A stretch of 64,000 bases of DNA from an uncultured Pantoea sp. (GTDB lineage: Bacteria > Pseudomonadota > Gammaproteobacteria > Enterobacterales > Enterobacteriaceae), in contig CAJYVD010000013.1 of NCBI GenBank assembly GCA_913778495.1, positions 1 to 64,000 on the forward strand. Direction: 5' to 3'. The stretch's first letter is position 1. Each line of letters starts with the position of its first letter. Both the position numbers and the translations under genes were made by a program. This document shows positions 1-8,163 of the stretch, piece by piece. The notes beneath the pieces were generated by a model that had not been told where the DNA came from, made no database searches, and was given only the letters and a program-made list of their open reading frames with translations.

Positions 1-33
1 GGGAACAGCGCAGGCTGGCGCAGGGCGCGGATT

Positions 34-100
34 GCAAAGGGCCGCGCCCATCGGCCCTTTGCCCGTACGCCGCAGCGGTGCGGCTGAAACTGCCGTACGG
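34..100. repeat. Two inverted repeats (hairpins) in GC-rich DNA downstream of rhaM
   Basis: Two palindromes precede the tandem cluster. The first has perfect 10-base arms, GCAAAGGGCC at 34-43 and GGCCCTTTGC at 53-62, around a 9-base loop. The second has 7-base arms, CCGTACG at 63-69 and CGTACGG at 94-100, around an inner GC-rich segment. No convincing coding frame covers them. Because rhaM ends at 295 on the minus strand, a rhaBADM transcript would run into these structures, so they may serve as 3'-end or stabilising hairpins. There is no long T-tract, so factor-independent termination is not clear. Confidence 0.6.
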
Positions 101-102
101 TT

Positions 103-267
103 AGCGGGCGGAACCCGCTCAGGGTCATACCGGCTGAGCGGCCGGCACCCGCTCAGGGTCAGGCCAGCGCAGCGGTCAGCGTCCGGCACCCGCCTGGTGC
201 CTTACCAGCCGTTGAGCGGGCCGGAACCCGCTCACGCTTCACCGGCTGGGCGGGCCGGACTCCCGCC
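103..267. repeat. Tandem cluster of five GC-rich palindromic units (34-41 bp)
   Basis: Five imperfect copies of a hairpin with core GCGGGCCGGAACCCGC lie head to tail. Arms seen: 103-108/114-119 (AGCGGG/CCCGCT), 136-141/149-154 (GAGCGG/CCGCTC), a decayed copy with CCGGCACCCGC at 183-193, 214-220/227-233 (GAGCGGG/CCCGCTC) and 249-254/262-267 (GGCGGG/CCCGCC). The 14-base string CCCGCTCAGGGTCA recurs exactly at 114-127 and 148-161. The block sits just beyond the rhaM stop codon, the usual place for REP/BIME-type extragenic palindromes, but it does not resemble the REP or ERIC consensus I know. Whether copies exist elsewhere in the genome cannot be told from this window. Confidence 0.7.
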
Positions 268-294
268 GCGCCCCCCATCGCCATGGCCCCGCGC

Positions 295-609
295 CTAGGG
301 CAAATAAAACATGGGCGTCAGCGGGGAACTCACCGGACTGTTGTCCGCATTAGACGGCATCAAATCCCGCATTGACGCCCACCAGCGCTGGCACACCTCG
401 GTTTGCGCCACAGCTTGCCAGCGCGCTTCTGACTCAATCTCGACGCTGGCGAACAGCAGATTGCGCTCGGCATCCAACCAAATCGCGTAGTGATGGGCGC
501 CATGCTGCTTGAGCGTCGCCTCCAGTTCCGGCCAGATGGGCGAATGGCGCCGCAGGTACGCATCGTGGCAGTGCGCATACACCTGCATCACAAAGGCTTT
601 ACGCAACAT
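295..609 (-). CDS. rhaM: L-rhamnose mutarotase RhaM
   Basis: Interconverts the alpha and beta anomers of L-rhamnose in the cytoplasm so that the isomerase gets its preferred form. The 104-residue product has the exact length of E. coli RhaM and shares its blocks [30 protein letters not shown] and CQRWW, ending NSPVSS...FYLP. The start codon at 609 lies inside the 3' end of rhaD (11-base overlap), so it is the last gene of the rhaBADM operon and is probably translationally coupled. The stop is TAG. Downstream there are only GC-rich palindromes. Confidence 0.97.
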   Translation of the reverse strand: MLRKAFVMQVYAHCHDAYLRRHSPIWPELEATLKQHGAHHYAIWLDAERNLLFASVEIESEARWQAVAQTEVCQRWWASMRDLMPSNADNSPVSSPLTPMFYLP

Positions 610-1441
610 CGCTACGCTCCGCTTGCAGGGCCGACTGCCAGGGATGTACGCCGAAACGCTCGCCCAGCGCGATCAGCTGCTCGGTGGAAATGCTCTGACG
701 TATTCCCCCCATCGACAGCGCCTTTACCACCACTTCCGACGCTTTTTCAGCGGTATCGATCAAGCCAAAAGTGTGGTCGAGATCGGGGCCGGTACCGAAG
801 ATGCCGTGAAACGGCCACATCACCAGGCTGTGGGTTGCCATCGCGTCGGCAGTGGCCCGGCCGATACCGTCCGTGCCGGGCACCATCCACGGCAGAATCC
901 CCACGCCATCAGGAAACACCACCAGGCACTCGGTACTGCCTTCCCACAGGAGCCGGGTGAAGCGCGCCGGATCGAGATCCACCACATAGCTGAGCGCCAT
1001 AAAATTCGTCGCGTGGCAGTGCATAATCACGCGATCGGCGCCCTGCGTGGCCTGTTTACGCACCGCATGCGACTGAAAATGCGCCGCCAGCTCCGAGGTC
1101 GGTAAACCGCCGTTGCACAATCCCCAGTGAAGGGTATACGACAGGCCCTGCGCGTCGACCTCCAGCAGCGCCAGGCAGTCGGCCGGATCCAGCTGCACAT
1201 TGCGGAAGAACTTGCCGGAACCGGTGACAAGGAACCAGTCACCGGCCAGCGCGGGTGCCGGTTGCGTCAGCGCAATAACGCGCGGCTCAGCATAAAAATC
1301 CGCGGCAAAGGCGCGGGCCTCCTCCGGCAACAGGCGCAGCGTAACGTTTCCGCCGTTGCGCTCATCCCATCCCTTGAGCCACATGTCACCGGTGGCTTTG
1401 ACCATACCTTGTACAAACCACGAGGTTAGAATCGATTGCAT
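599..1441 (-). CDS. rhaD: Rhamnulose-1-phosphate aldolase RhaD
   Basis: Class II zinc aldolase that splits L-rhamnulose 1-phosphate into dihydroxyacetone phosphate and L-lactaldehyde. Of 280 residues, the zinc ligands H141, H143 (MHCHATN) and H212 (WPFHGIFG) and the general base E117 (LPTSELAAH) stand at the same numbers as in E. coli RhaD (274 aa). The start at 1441 ([12 protein letters not shown]) was preferred to longer in-frame extensions because an AAGGA ribosome site lies 7-8 bases before it and homology begins there. It follows rhaA by 10 bases and overlaps rhaM. The lactaldehyde it makes is the substrate of AldA, encoded 8 kb away at the other end of this locus. Confidence 0.97.
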   Translation of the reverse strand: MQSILTSWFVQGMVKATGDMWLKGWDERNGGNVTLRLLPEEARAFAADFYAEPRVIALTQPAPALAGDWFLVTGSGKFFRNVQLDPADCLALLEVDAQGLSYTLHWGLCNGGLPTSELAAHFQSHAVRKQATQGADRVIMHCHATNFMALSYVVDLDPARFTRLLWEGSTECLVVFPDGVGILPWMVPGTDGIGRATADAMATHSLVMWPFHGIFGTGPDLDHTFGLIDTAEKASEVVVKALSMGGIRQSISTEQLIALGERFGVHPWQSALQAERSDVA

Positions 1442-1451
1442 AGCGCGTTCC

Positions 1452-2708
1452 TTAGCGTTGACGCAGTGAATGGTGTTCATAGTGGCGAACCTCGCTGAGC
1501 CAGCTGGCGTCGGCGGGGACATCATGGCGCAGACACCACGCCTCCCACACCGCTTGCCATGGCAGGGACTTTTGCTCCTCCAGCAGCGCGAGTCGCGCGG
1601 TGTAATCGCCCTGCTGTTCCAACTTACGCAGCTCCGCGCTCGGTTCGAGTAAGGCGCGCAGCAGCGCTTTTTTAGCGTTGCGCGTGCCGATAACCCAGGC
1701 GGCAATGCGGTTGATCGAGGCGTCAAAGAAATCCAGCCCGATATGCACCCGATCGAACAGATTATTGCGCGCAATCTCGCAGGCAATCGCCTGGGTTTCA
1801 TCATCCAGCAGCACCACGTGATCGCTGTCCCAGCGCACCGGACGGCTCACGTGCAGCAGCAGCCGCGGCACATAGAGCATGGCGGCGGAGATTTTGTCGG
1901 AAATCACTTCGGTGGGATGGAAATGCCCGGCGTCGAGCGTGAGCGCGATTTGACGGCTGGCGGCGTAGCCAAGGCAAAATTCGCTGGATCCGACGGTGTA
2001 ACTCTCGGCGCCAATGCCGAACAGTTTGCTCTCAATGGCATCAATGTGCTGCGTTATGGGCAGGGGTTCGCTCAGCACCTCATCCAGCGCGCTGGCCAGT
2101 CGCTGGCGCGGCGCCAGCCGATCCACGGTGAGATCTTTCATGCCATCCGGCACCCAAATGTTCATCACCGACGCGCTGCCCTGCTGCTCGCCGAACCAGG
2201 CGGAGATGCGGCGACTGGCTTTGCAGTGATCGATCCAGAACTGGCGCACGCCGGGATCTGAATGCGACAGGGTAAAACCGTCGGCGCTGAGCGCATGTGA
2301 GAAGCAGCTCGGATTGAAATCCAGCGCCAGCTGATGGCTTTTGGCCCACGCCATCCAGGCGCTGAAATGTTCAGGTTCAATGGCGTCACGCGCCACCGGC
2401 GTCTCGCTCTCAAGGTATATCGCATGCAAATTGAGGCGCTTGGGGCCGGGGATCAGCGACAGCGCTTTTTCCAGATCCGCCCGCAGTTCATGGGCGTTAC
2501 GCGCGCGGCCCGGATAGTTGCCGGTGGCCTGAATGCCGCCCGTGAGCTGACCGTGGGGATCTTCAAATCCGCGCACGTCGTCGCCCTGCCAGCAGTGGAT
2601 CGATACGGGGATCCGATCCAGCTGCGCCATAACCTGTTCGACGTCCACGCCAAGGGCGGCGTAACGGTGTTTCGCAATGTCGTAAGCCTGTTCAATCAGC
2701 TTTGTCAT
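1452..2708 (-). CDS. rhaA: L-rhamnose isomerase RhaA
   Basis: Cytoplasmic metal-dependent isomerase converting L-rhamnose to L-rhamnulose. The 418-residue product aligns end to end with E. coli RhaA (419 aa), with blocks [45 protein letters not shown] and [11 protein letters not shown] that carry the metal-binding residues of the family. An upstream in-frame TTG at 2714 exists, but the ATG at 2708 has AAGGA at proper spacing. The gene starts inside the 3' end of rhaB (17-base overlap) and ends 10 bases before rhaD, so it is part of the rhaBADM operon under RhaS and CRP control. Confidence 0.97.
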   Translation of the reverse strand: MTKLIEQAYDIAKHRYAALGVDVEQVMAQLDRIPVSIHCWQGDDVRGFEDPHGQLTGGIQATGNYPGRARNAHELRADLEKALSLIPGPKRLNLHAIYLESETPVARDAIEPEHFSAWMAWAKSHQLALDFNPSCFSHALSADGFTLSHSDPGVRQFWIDHCKASRRISAWFGEQQGSASVMNIWVPDGMKDLTVDRLAPRQRLASALDEVLSEPLPITQHIDAIESKLFGIGAESYTVGSSEFCLGYAASRQIALTLDAGHFHPTEVISDKISAAMLYVPRLLLHVSRPVRWDSDHVVLLDDETQAIACEIARNNLFDRVHIGLDFFDASINRIAAWVIGTRNAKKALLRALLEPSAELRKLEQQGDYTARLALLEEQKSLPWQAVWEAWCLRHDVPADASWLSEVRHYEHHSLRQR

Positions 2709-4173
2709 ACGCAAGTTCCTTGAAAGGTTGGCTCAGCGCGGCAAAGCGGGCTTCATGGGCCGCGAATACGCTGTCGCGCTGAGGTGAGAAAATCGTGGTG
2801 TCGCTATTGAGACGAATGACGTGACGGAGCGCGGCGACATCGGCGACCTCGCCCAGCGCAATCAGTTGGCAGCCGACGTTACCCAGCGTGGAGGCTTCAA
2901 CCGGCCCGGCCATTACCGGCAGCTGACACGCGTCGGCGCAGAGCTGATTCAACAGCGGATTTTGGCTACCGCCGCCCACAATATGCAGCTGGCGCAGCGG
3001 GGTGCCGCGCAGCGCCGTGAGCTCAAGCAGTACCTCGCGATACAGCAGCGCCAGGCTGTCAAAGATGGTGCGCGCCAGCGCCGCTGGCGTGTGCGGAACC
3101 GGCATGTGCTGCTCCGCGCAGGCGTGCTGGATCGCCTCTACCATGCTGTCGGGATTGATAAAACGACGGTGGTTGGGATAGATCAGCGCGCGGCACGCCG
3201 GTTCCTGCGCCGCCTGCGCAATCAGCGCGGCCAGATCGGTGATCTGCAGTTCGCTGCACACCCGCTGCAACAGCCACAGGCCCATAATATTTTTGAGCAC
3301 CCGATACCCTTCCGCGCCGCCTTCGTTAGTGAAGTTGGCGCGTTGCGCCGCGGGCGTCACGCAGGGTTCGAGGCGTTCAATGCCCATCAGGGACCACGTG
3401 CCTGAACTGATCCAGGCGGCGTCCTCGTGTAACAGCGGGGTCGCCAGCACGGCGCTTGCCGTGTCGTGCGTGGCCACGGCAATCACCGGAACCGGCCTGC
3501 CCTGCGCCGTGTGCCACTCGCCGACGCGGTTGCCCGGCGGGTGCGGGATACCAAACCAGCGAGCATCGACGCCCGCCCACGCCAGCAGCTCGCGATCCCA
3601 TGTTCCGGTGGTGATATTGAGGCACTGGGTCGTGGTGGCGTTGGTGTACTCCCAGTTCATCTTTCCGGTAAGACGGTAGTGGAAATAGTCCGGGATCATT
3701 AGCGCGTGCGCGACCCGCGCCTGCCAGTCAGGCTGCTGTTGATGTAAGGCACGCAGCTGATACAGCGTGTTAAACGGCAAAAACTGGATGCCGGTGCGCT
3801 GATAGAGGCGTGCTTTGCCGAGGGCGTCAATGGCCTCTTCCATCAGGCCATGCGTGCGCGTGTCGCGATAACTGACGGCCTCGCCGACGCGTTGGCCTTG
3901 CGCATCCAGCAGCACCAGATCGACACCCCAGGTATCAATGCCGATGCTATCCAATACGATGCCTTCTGCGTCTAGCTGCGCCAGACCGGCGCGGATCGCC
4001 TGTTCCAGCGCATCCAAATCCCAGCAGTCATAGCCCTGGCGCTGCACGCGCTCATTGGCGAAGCGCCGCACTTCGCGCAGTGTGATCTGCTGACTGCTAC
4101 GCTGCCATTGCGCCAGCATGACCCGACCGCTGGAAGCGCCTAAATCAATGGCGACGATGTTACGCATACTCAT
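2692..4173 (-). CDS. rhaB: Rhamnulokinase RhaB
   Basis: FGGY-family kinase that phosphorylates L-rhamnulose to rhamnulose 1-phosphate with ATP. The 493-residue product begins with the phosphate-1 motif [12 protein letters not shown] and carries [23 protein letters not shown] and [10 protein letters not shown], all as in E. coli RhaB (489 aa). The start at 4173 has AGGAAG 8 bases upstream; a second ATG lies two codons in. First gene of rhaBADM, it overlaps rhaA by 17 bases. Its promoter, with a RhaS operator and a CRP site, lies in the 289-base space shared with rhaS. Confidence 0.97.
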   Translation of the reverse strand: MSMRNIVAIDLGASSGRVMLAQWQRSSQQITLREVRRFANERVQRQGYDCWDLDALEQAIRAGLAQLDAEGIVLDSIGIDTWGVDLVLLDAQGQRVGEAVSYRDTRTHGLMEEAIDALGKARLYQRTGIQFLPFNTLYQLRALHQQQPDWQARVAHALMIPDYFHYRLTGKMNWEYTNATTTQCLNITTGTWDRELLAWAGVDARWFGIPHPPGNRVGEWHTAQGRPVPVIAVATHDTASAVLATPLLHEDAAWISSGTWSLMGIERLEPCVTPAAQRANFTNEGGAEGYRVLKNIMGLWLLQRVCSELQITDLAALIAQAAQEPACRALIYPNHRRFINPDSMVEAIQHACAEQHMPVPHTPAALARTIFDSLALLYREVLLELTALRGTPLRQLHIVGGGSQNPLLNQLCADACQLPVMAGPVEASTLGNVGCQLIALGEVADVAALRHVIRLNSDTTIFSPQRDSVFAAHEARFAALSQPFKELAYDKAD

Positions 4174-4203
4174 GGCGTGATCTTCCTGTATTGAGAAGGT
4201 TCC

Positions 4204-4279
4204 AGCCTATACAGCACGGTCAGCGCCCACCTTCCCGCAGGTGCCAGCCTCGCTAAAACGCTGGCAGATGAGCAAAGAT
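4204..4279 (-). promoter_or_regulatory. rhaBADM promoter with RhaS operator
   Basis: On the minus strand two inverted 17-base half-sites are visible: ATCTTTGCTCATCTGCC (4279-4263) and GGCACCTGCGGGAAGGT (4245-4229), 17 bases apart. The first closely matches the E. coli rhaBAD half-site ATCTTTCCCTGGTTGCC as I recall it. A -10-like TAGGCT (4209-4204) follows exactly 19 bases after the second half-site. That is the spacing I recall for E. coli, where the site overlaps the -35. Assignment to RhaS rests on this similarity and position. Confidence 0.85.
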
Positions 4280-4282
4280 GCC

Positions 4283-4298
4283 CGTGAGTGACGTCACA
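4283..4298. promoter_or_regulatory. CRP site between rhaB and rhaS
   Basis: CGTGA-N6-TCACA matches 9 of 10 bases of the CRP consensus TGTGA-N6-TCACA. It begins 3 bases beyond the distal RhaS half-site of the rhaB promoter, the arrangement known for catabolite control of rhaBAD. The 3-base gap recurs at the rhaT operator. Confidence 0.8.
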
Positions 4299-4317
4299 GA
4301 ACGCGCCGCCGCAGAGA

Positions 4318-4333
4318 TGTGAGCTTTCCCGCA
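4318..4333. promoter_or_regulatory. Possible second CRP site serving rhaSR
   Basis: TGTGA-N6-CCGCA has one perfect CRP half and one degraded half. If transcription of rhaSR begins about 7 bases after the TAGACT at 4425-4430, the site is centred near -111, the position I recall for CRP at the E. coli rhaSR promoter. This is inference from spacing. Confidence 0.5.
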
Positions 4334-4354
4334 TTTCCGCCAATCCGCTGACCA

Positions 4355-4430
4355 ATCTTAAAAAAATCGCCAACTTCCTGCGCGGCACGGTTTAAATTTC
4401 AAGGTAAGGTCGGGGCCGCCTGCGTAGACT
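4355..4430 (+). promoter_or_regulatory. rhaSR promoter with RhaR operator
   Basis: Two inverted 17-base half-sites, ATCTTAAAAAAATCGCC (4355-4371) and GGTTTAAATTTCAAGGT (4389-4405), are separated by 17 bases. This is the geometry described for RhaR at E. coli rhaSR. TAGACT at 4425-4430 follows 19 bases later, as at the rhaB promoter, and fits a -10. The rhaS start codon is at 4463. Confidence 0.8.
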
Positions 4431-4462
4431 CGGTTACGGATTTGTTAAAGACGAGGCGAATC

Positions 4463-5284
4463 ATGACGGTATTGCACAGTGCGGATTTTTTTCCGGAAGG
4501 TGGCTACGCCATTACCGTGGAACCCCGCGTACCCCAGCAGGCGTTTCCCGAGCACTACCACGACTTTCACGAGATCGTGCTGGTAGAACAGGGCTCGGGC
4601 ATTCACGTGTTTAACGGACAGCCGCAGACCCTCAGCGCGGGCTGCGTCTGCTTTGTGCGCGATCACGATCGCCATCTGTATGAACAAACGGAGAATCTCT
4701 GCCTGACCAACGTGCTGTACCGCAGTCCTGGCGCGTTTCGTTTTCTTTCAGGCTTACAGGCGCTGCTGCCAGAAGATCAGGCGGGCGAGTATGCGTCCCA
4801 CTGGCGCATCAATCAGAAAATGATGGCGCAGGCGCTGCAGATCGTGGCGCAAATGTCGCCCGCTGCGGGCTGGTCGCTGGAGCATCAGGCGCACCAAGAG
4901 CAGCTATTTTTACAGCTGCTAATTTTGTTGCGCCGGGCAGCGCAACACGCCGGCGGTGACGATCCCGACGCGCGCCTGCATCGCCTGCTGGCGTGGTTGA
5001 ACGATCACTACAGCGAGGAGATCGGGTGGGAGGCGCTGGCCGACCGTTTCTCGCTGTCGCTGCGCACACTGCACCGGCAGATGAAACAGCAGACCGGCAG
5101 CACGCCGCAGCGCTATTTGAGTCGGCTGCGGTTGCTGCAGGCGCGGCATTTACTGCGCCACAGTGATACGCGCATTACGGATATCGCCTACCAGTGTGGT
5201 TTTGGTGACAGCAATCACTTTTCCACCCTCTTCCGCCGCGAATTTGGCTGTGCGCCCCGTGCGGAGCGCCAGCAGCGGCTTTAA
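4463..5284 (+). CDS. rhaS: HTH-type transcriptional activator RhaS
   Basis: AraC-family activator that, with L-rhamnose bound, turns on rhaBADM and rhaT. The 273-residue product has an N-terminal cupin effector domain ([31 protein letters not shown]) and two C-terminal helix-turn-helix units ([17 protein letters not shown] and [20 protein letters not shown]), matching E. coli RhaS throughout. Seven extra in-frame codons upstream were rejected because homology begins at MTVLHS and GAGG lies 6 bases before 4463. It is divergent from rhaB and 12 bases upstream of rhaR. Confidence 0.96.
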   Translation: MTVLHSADFFPEGGYAITVEPRVPQQAFPEHYHDFHEIVLVEQGSGIHVFNGQPQTLSAGCVCFVRDHDRHLYEQTENLCLTNVLYRSPGAFRFLSGLQALLPEDQAGEYASHWRINQKMMAQALQIVAQMSPAAGWSLEHQAHQEQLFLQLLILLRRAAQHAGGDDPDARLHRLLAWLNDHYSEEIGWEALADRFSLSLRTLHRQMKQQTGSTPQRYLSRLRLLQARHLLRHSDTRITDIAYQCGFGDSNHFSTLFRREFGCAPRAERQQRL

Positions 5285-5296
5285 GCGGAGCGTTTT

Positions 5297-6163
5297 ATGG
5301 CACTGATACTGACGCGTGACGACTATTTTCCGGCCAGCAACTTACCGATTGCCGTAGCCGAACGCATGCCGCAGCCCTCTTTTCCGCCGCACCGCCATGA
5401 ATTCAGTGAAATTGTCATCGTCTGGCGCGGTAACGGCCTGCACGTGCTGAACGATCGCCCGTGGCTTATCACCTGCGGTGACGTCTTTTATCTGCACGAC
5501 AGTGACTGCCACAGCTATGACAGCGTGCACGATCTGGCGCTCGACAATATCCTTTACTGCCAGGATCGCTTCCGCCTGGCGCTTGACTGGGGGCAGCTGC
5601 TGCCCGCCCCGCAGAGCGAAGCCTCGGGCGGTTGGCGCTTAACCACGCGCGGCATGGTGCAGGCGCGCACGGTGATTTCACAGCTGGAGCGTGAAAGCCG
5701 CAAAACCGACGCCTTGTCTATCCAGCTCGCTGAAGCGCTGTTTTTACAGCTGGCGTTGATTCTGCGGCGTCACGGCTATGCCACCGATAAACCCTGGGCG
5801 CTACCAGAAGGGGAACAGCTTGATCTGCTGATGTCGGCGCTGCAAGGCGGGCTGGGTAAACCGTTCGATCTGGCGACGTTCTGCGCGCAGCATCAGTTAA
5901 ACGAGCGCGCGCTCAAACAGCTGTTTCGCCAGCAAACCGGCATGACCATTGGGCACTATTTGCGCCAGCTGCAGCTGTGCCAGGCGCGCTATTTGCTGCG
6001 AACGCAGGATTGTCTTATCAGTGAAGTGGCCGCGCGCTGCGGCTTTGATGACAGTAACTATTTTTCCGTGGTGTTTACGCGAGAAACCGGACTCACCCCC
6101 AGCGCCTGGCGCCAGCAGTTTATGCCGTCGCGCCCTGCACTGCTGGATAAAGCACAAGCCTGA
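5297..6163 (+). CDS. rhaR: HTH-type transcriptional activator RhaR
   Basis: AraC-family rhamnose sensor that activates rhaSR transcription. The 288-residue product shares E. coli RhaR landmarks: cupin region with [20 protein letters not shown], and HTH region [21 protein letters not shown] then [24 protein letters not shown] stands 6 bases before the ATG and only 12 bases separate it from rhaS, so the two form one transcript. The stop codon lies in the stem of a hairpin shared with convergent rhaT. Confidence 0.96.
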   Translation: MALILTRDDYFPASNLPIAVAERMPQPSFPPHRHEFSEIVIVWRGNGLHVLNDRPWLITCGDVFYLHDSDCHSYDSVHDLALDNILYCQDRFRLALDWGQLLPAPQSEASGGWRLTTRGMVQARTVISQLERESRKTDALSIQLAEALFLQLALILRRHGYATDKPWALPEGEQLDLLMSALQGGLGKPFDLATFCAQHQLNERALKQLFRQQTGMTIGHYLRQLQLCQARYLLRTQDCLISEVAARCGFDDSNYFSVVFTRETGLTPSAWRQQFMPSRPALLDKAQA

Positions 6164-6179
6164 CGCCCGAGCGTCAGGC
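6158..6179. terminator. Hairpin between convergent rhaR and rhaT
   Basis: GCCTGACGC (6158-6166), loop CCGA, GCGTCAGGC (6171-6179): a perfect 9-bp stem that includes the rhaR stop codon and ends 6 bases before the rhaT stop. No T-tract follows on either strand, so termination strength is uncertain. Confidence 0.6.
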
Positions 6180-6185
6180 GTGCCG

Positions 6186-7220
6186 TCACGCCGCCATGCC
6201 CAATCCCACGATGTTGGCCGCGATAATGATCACCACGCAGCCCAGCGACAGCACCCTTACCGGACGGGTTCCCACCGCTTTCCACTCGTTGAGCACCAGG
6301 CCAACCAGTCCACCGCACAGCACATACAGGCTCATATGCAACATCCAGCTGACGAAATCATACTGCGCCGGAATTTTGGCGTGTCCCCACGCGTAGAAGA
6401 AGAATTGTAGATACCACATGGTGCCGCCGAGTACCGCAAAAGCGATATTGGCCAACAGCAGCGGTTTCGCCACCGAAAAATCGGCGCGCAGCGAGAGCGA
6501 CGGCTTCACTGCCAGACGGATAAAGCAGTAGCCGAGATTGACCAGCGCGCCGCCGCCCATGATCACCACATAGCTCGGCAGCGCCACGTACAGCGGATTA
6601 ATGCCCAGCTGCGCCGCCGCGGCATGCATGGGTTTCGCCGCATCCATGGCAAACGACATGCCCGCTGAAAAGATGCCGCACAGCACCGCGAGGACCAGCC
6701 CCTTTTTCAAATTAAACTCTTCTGCGTTGATGCCCAGCGCCCGCTCTTTCAGCAGGCCCGCGCGCGATACGATCGCCACGCCCACCAGGGCGACGAGCAC
6801 GCCGAGCAGCGTCATTCGCCCGCCCGCCGAGCTGAACAGTGTCACAAAGCGGCCCTGCAGCAGCGGCGTCATCAGCGTGCCCACCACCAGCGTAATGCCG
6901 ATGGCGATGCCAATGCCCATCGACATGCCCAGATAGCGCATGGTTAACCCGTAATTGATGTTGCCGATGCCCCACATCGCGCCAAACAGAAACACCGGCA
7001 GCAGCTGTGAAGCGCTAAAACTGGCGTAATAGTCCCAGAAGTGCGGCAGCAGTGCGGCGCTGACCGCCCACGGTAAGATCAGCCACGACATCAGGCCGCC
7101 CACCGACCACATGGTTTCCCACGACCACTTTTTCACCTGTTTAAACGGCGCATAAAAACACGCGGCACTGGCGGCACCCACCAGATGCCAGAAAATACCG
7201 GCAATAATGGCACTGTTCAT
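6186..7220 (-). CDS. rhaT: L-rhamnose-proton symporter RhaT
   Basis: Inner-membrane carrier for L-rhamnose driven by the proton gradient. The 344-residue product matches E. coli Rha[21 protein letters not shown] at the N-terminus, [20 protein letters not shown], then [11 protein letters not shown] and [19 protein letters not shown], with about ten hydrophobic segments. A 30-residue upstream extension was rejected because homology begins at MNSAII and AAGGA lies 6 bases before it. Transcribed alone, opposite rhaR, from a promoter with a RhaS operator. Confidence 0.96.
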   Translation of the reverse strand: MNSAIIAGIFWHLVGAASAACFYAPFKQVKKWSWETMWSVGGLMSWLILPWAVSAALLPHFWDYYASFSASQLLPVFLFGAMWGIGNINYGLTMRYLGMSMGIGIAIGITLVVGTLMTPLLQGRFVTLFSSAGGRMTLLGVLVALVGVAIVSRAGLLKERALGINAEEFNLKKGLVLAVLCGIFSAGMSFAMDAAKPMHAAAAQLGINPLYVALPSYVVIMGGGALVNLGYCFIRLAVKPSLSLRADFSVAKPLLLANIAFAVLGGTMWYLQFFFYAWGHAKIPAQYDFVSWMLHMSLYVLCGGLVGLVLNEWKAVGTRPVRVLSLGCVVIIIAANIVGLGMAA

Positions 7221-7293
7221 TGTTGTTCCTTTATAAGGTTGAGGCCTGCGTTTACCGCAGAGGGTGAAAACCATTGCGGTTCCGATCAGGAGC

Positions 7294-7389
7294 AGTCTAC
7301 GGTTTGCCACCGCCCCTCAGCCTTTGAGTGGTTGCCGATCTCGCCGCGCGGCTGGCAATATTGGGTGGATAGTCATCGTTGGGATCACA
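7294..7389 (-). promoter_or_regulatory. rhaT promoter: RhaS operator, CRP-like half-site and -10
   Basis: Minus strand: half-sites ATCCACCCAATATTGCC (7370-7354) and GGCAACCACTCAAAGGC (7336-7320) are 17 bases apart, in the same orientation and spacing as at rhaB. TAGACT (7299-7294) follows after 20 bases. A CRP-like TGTGA-N6-CGATG (7389-7374) starts 3 bases from the distal half-site, the same gap as at rhaB, but only one half is good. RhaS and CRP control of rhaT is known in E. coli. Confidence 0.8.
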
Positions 7390-7563
7390 AAAACGCTGCG
7401 TGAAGGCGCCCTTACCGCGCGGTAAGTGGCTTATTATTGTGATTTTTTTAATGGATGCTGTGCGGCCTGGCGCAACCCAGGATAAAACTGCGTGCGGACG
7501 GGCTTCCCCCGCGCGGGTGAAATCCGTATAACGTGTGCACGCCAGGCGGACGCAAGGACAATC

Positions 7564-7887
7564 ATGGAAAGCAAGAAAGTGAGACTGCTGCTGACGCAGG
7601 CGGTCAGCAAGGTCATGCTGGCGGATATTCGCGCCCTTGTGCCGCCGCAGGCGCTGAATGTCTTTGTTAACGCGCTGGATGCGCAGCATTACGCCACGCT
7701 GGATTGCGCACAAAACCCCGATACCTGTGCGCTGCTGGCGTCCGCCATCGTCGTGTGGCGCCAGCTCGGCCATGTGCATCACATCAATTACCAAAAAGGC
7801 GATGTGGTGCGTGACGTCAGTGATGCCAGCCAGTTTCAACTGTTTACCTTATTAAAAACCCACCGCGCCGTGCTGCAGCTGGCGTGA
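7564..7887 (+). CDS. Hypothetical protein, 107 aa, in the rhamnose locus
   Basis: I do not recognise this protein. The ATG at 7564 has AAGGA 5-6 bases upstream, which is why it is preferred to a start 24 codons earlier. The product (MESKKVRLLLTQAV..., ending LLKTHRAVLQLA) looks soluble: no signal peptide, no membrane segment, two cysteines near the middle (LDCAQNPDTC). It lies between rhaT (divergent) and a YoaK-like microprotein that starts 14 bases after its stop, so those two are probably co-transcribed. I found no RhaS-type operator before it, so a link to rhamnose is positional only. Confidence 0.75.
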   Translation: MESKKVRLLLTQAVSKVMLADIRALVPPQALNVFVNALDAQHYATLDCAQNPDTCALLASAIVVWRQLGHVHHINYQKGDVVRDVSDASQFQLFTLLKTHRAVLQLA

Positions 7888-7901
7888 GACAGAGGACGCG
7901 T

Positions 7902-8000
7902 ATGAAAATCGGTCTGCTTTTTCCCATCGCCATTATTGTTGCGGGCGTGAGTTTTTTGGTTTGGTTTATCGCCAGCGGCGCGATGATGCCAGGATCATAA
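7902..8000 (+). CDS. yoaK: YoaK-family small membrane protein
   Basis: A 32-residue frame starting MKIGLLFPIAIIVAGV and ending MMPGS. It closely resembles E. coli YoaK (32 aa, MRIGIIFPVVIFI...GYAAPGA): same length, same start, the same single hydrophobic helix with FLxWF at its end, and the P-G tail. GAGG lies 7 bases before the ATG. The product should be a single-pass inner-membrane peptide, annotated in E. coli as stress-related. It follows the 107-aa hypothetical gene by 14 bases and precedes the aldA operator. Confidence 0.8.
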   Translation: MKIGLLFPIAIIVAGVSFLVWFIASGAMMPGS

Positions 8001-8050
8001 TGCCGCGCTGATGCGCGCCTCTTGCTACGAATGCGGCGAGCGTCGTGCGG

Positions 8051-8101
8051 TTCTTCTCCCGGCTGCCATGCTGCTTGCGAGGCTGGCAAAGAGAAAAAGG
8101 T
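8051..8101 (+). promoter_or_regulatory. Candidate RhaS operator upstream of aldA
   Basis: TTCTTCTCCCGGCTGCC (8051-8067) and GGCAAAGAGAAAAAGGT (8085-8101) are inverted half-sites exactly 17 bases apart, the same design as at rhaB, rhaSR and rhaT. The first shares 12 of 17 bases with the E. coli rhaBAD half-site as I recall it. The second has the GGCA-N7-AAAGGT signature. A weak -10-like CACTCT starts 19 bases later. The aldA start codon is 62 bases beyond the site. The adjoining CRP position (8032-8047) is poorly conserved. Confidence 0.7.
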
Positions 8102-8163
8102 GCCCGTCCGCAATCTGTTTCACTCTGCGTGCATTATTAACGTAAGCGCGGAGACTTACCCTT

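Noticed and set aside
8032-8047. CRP site next to the aldA operator at the position predicted from rhaB and rhaT
   Set aside because: TGCGG-N6-TCGTG keeps too few consensus bases to be called.
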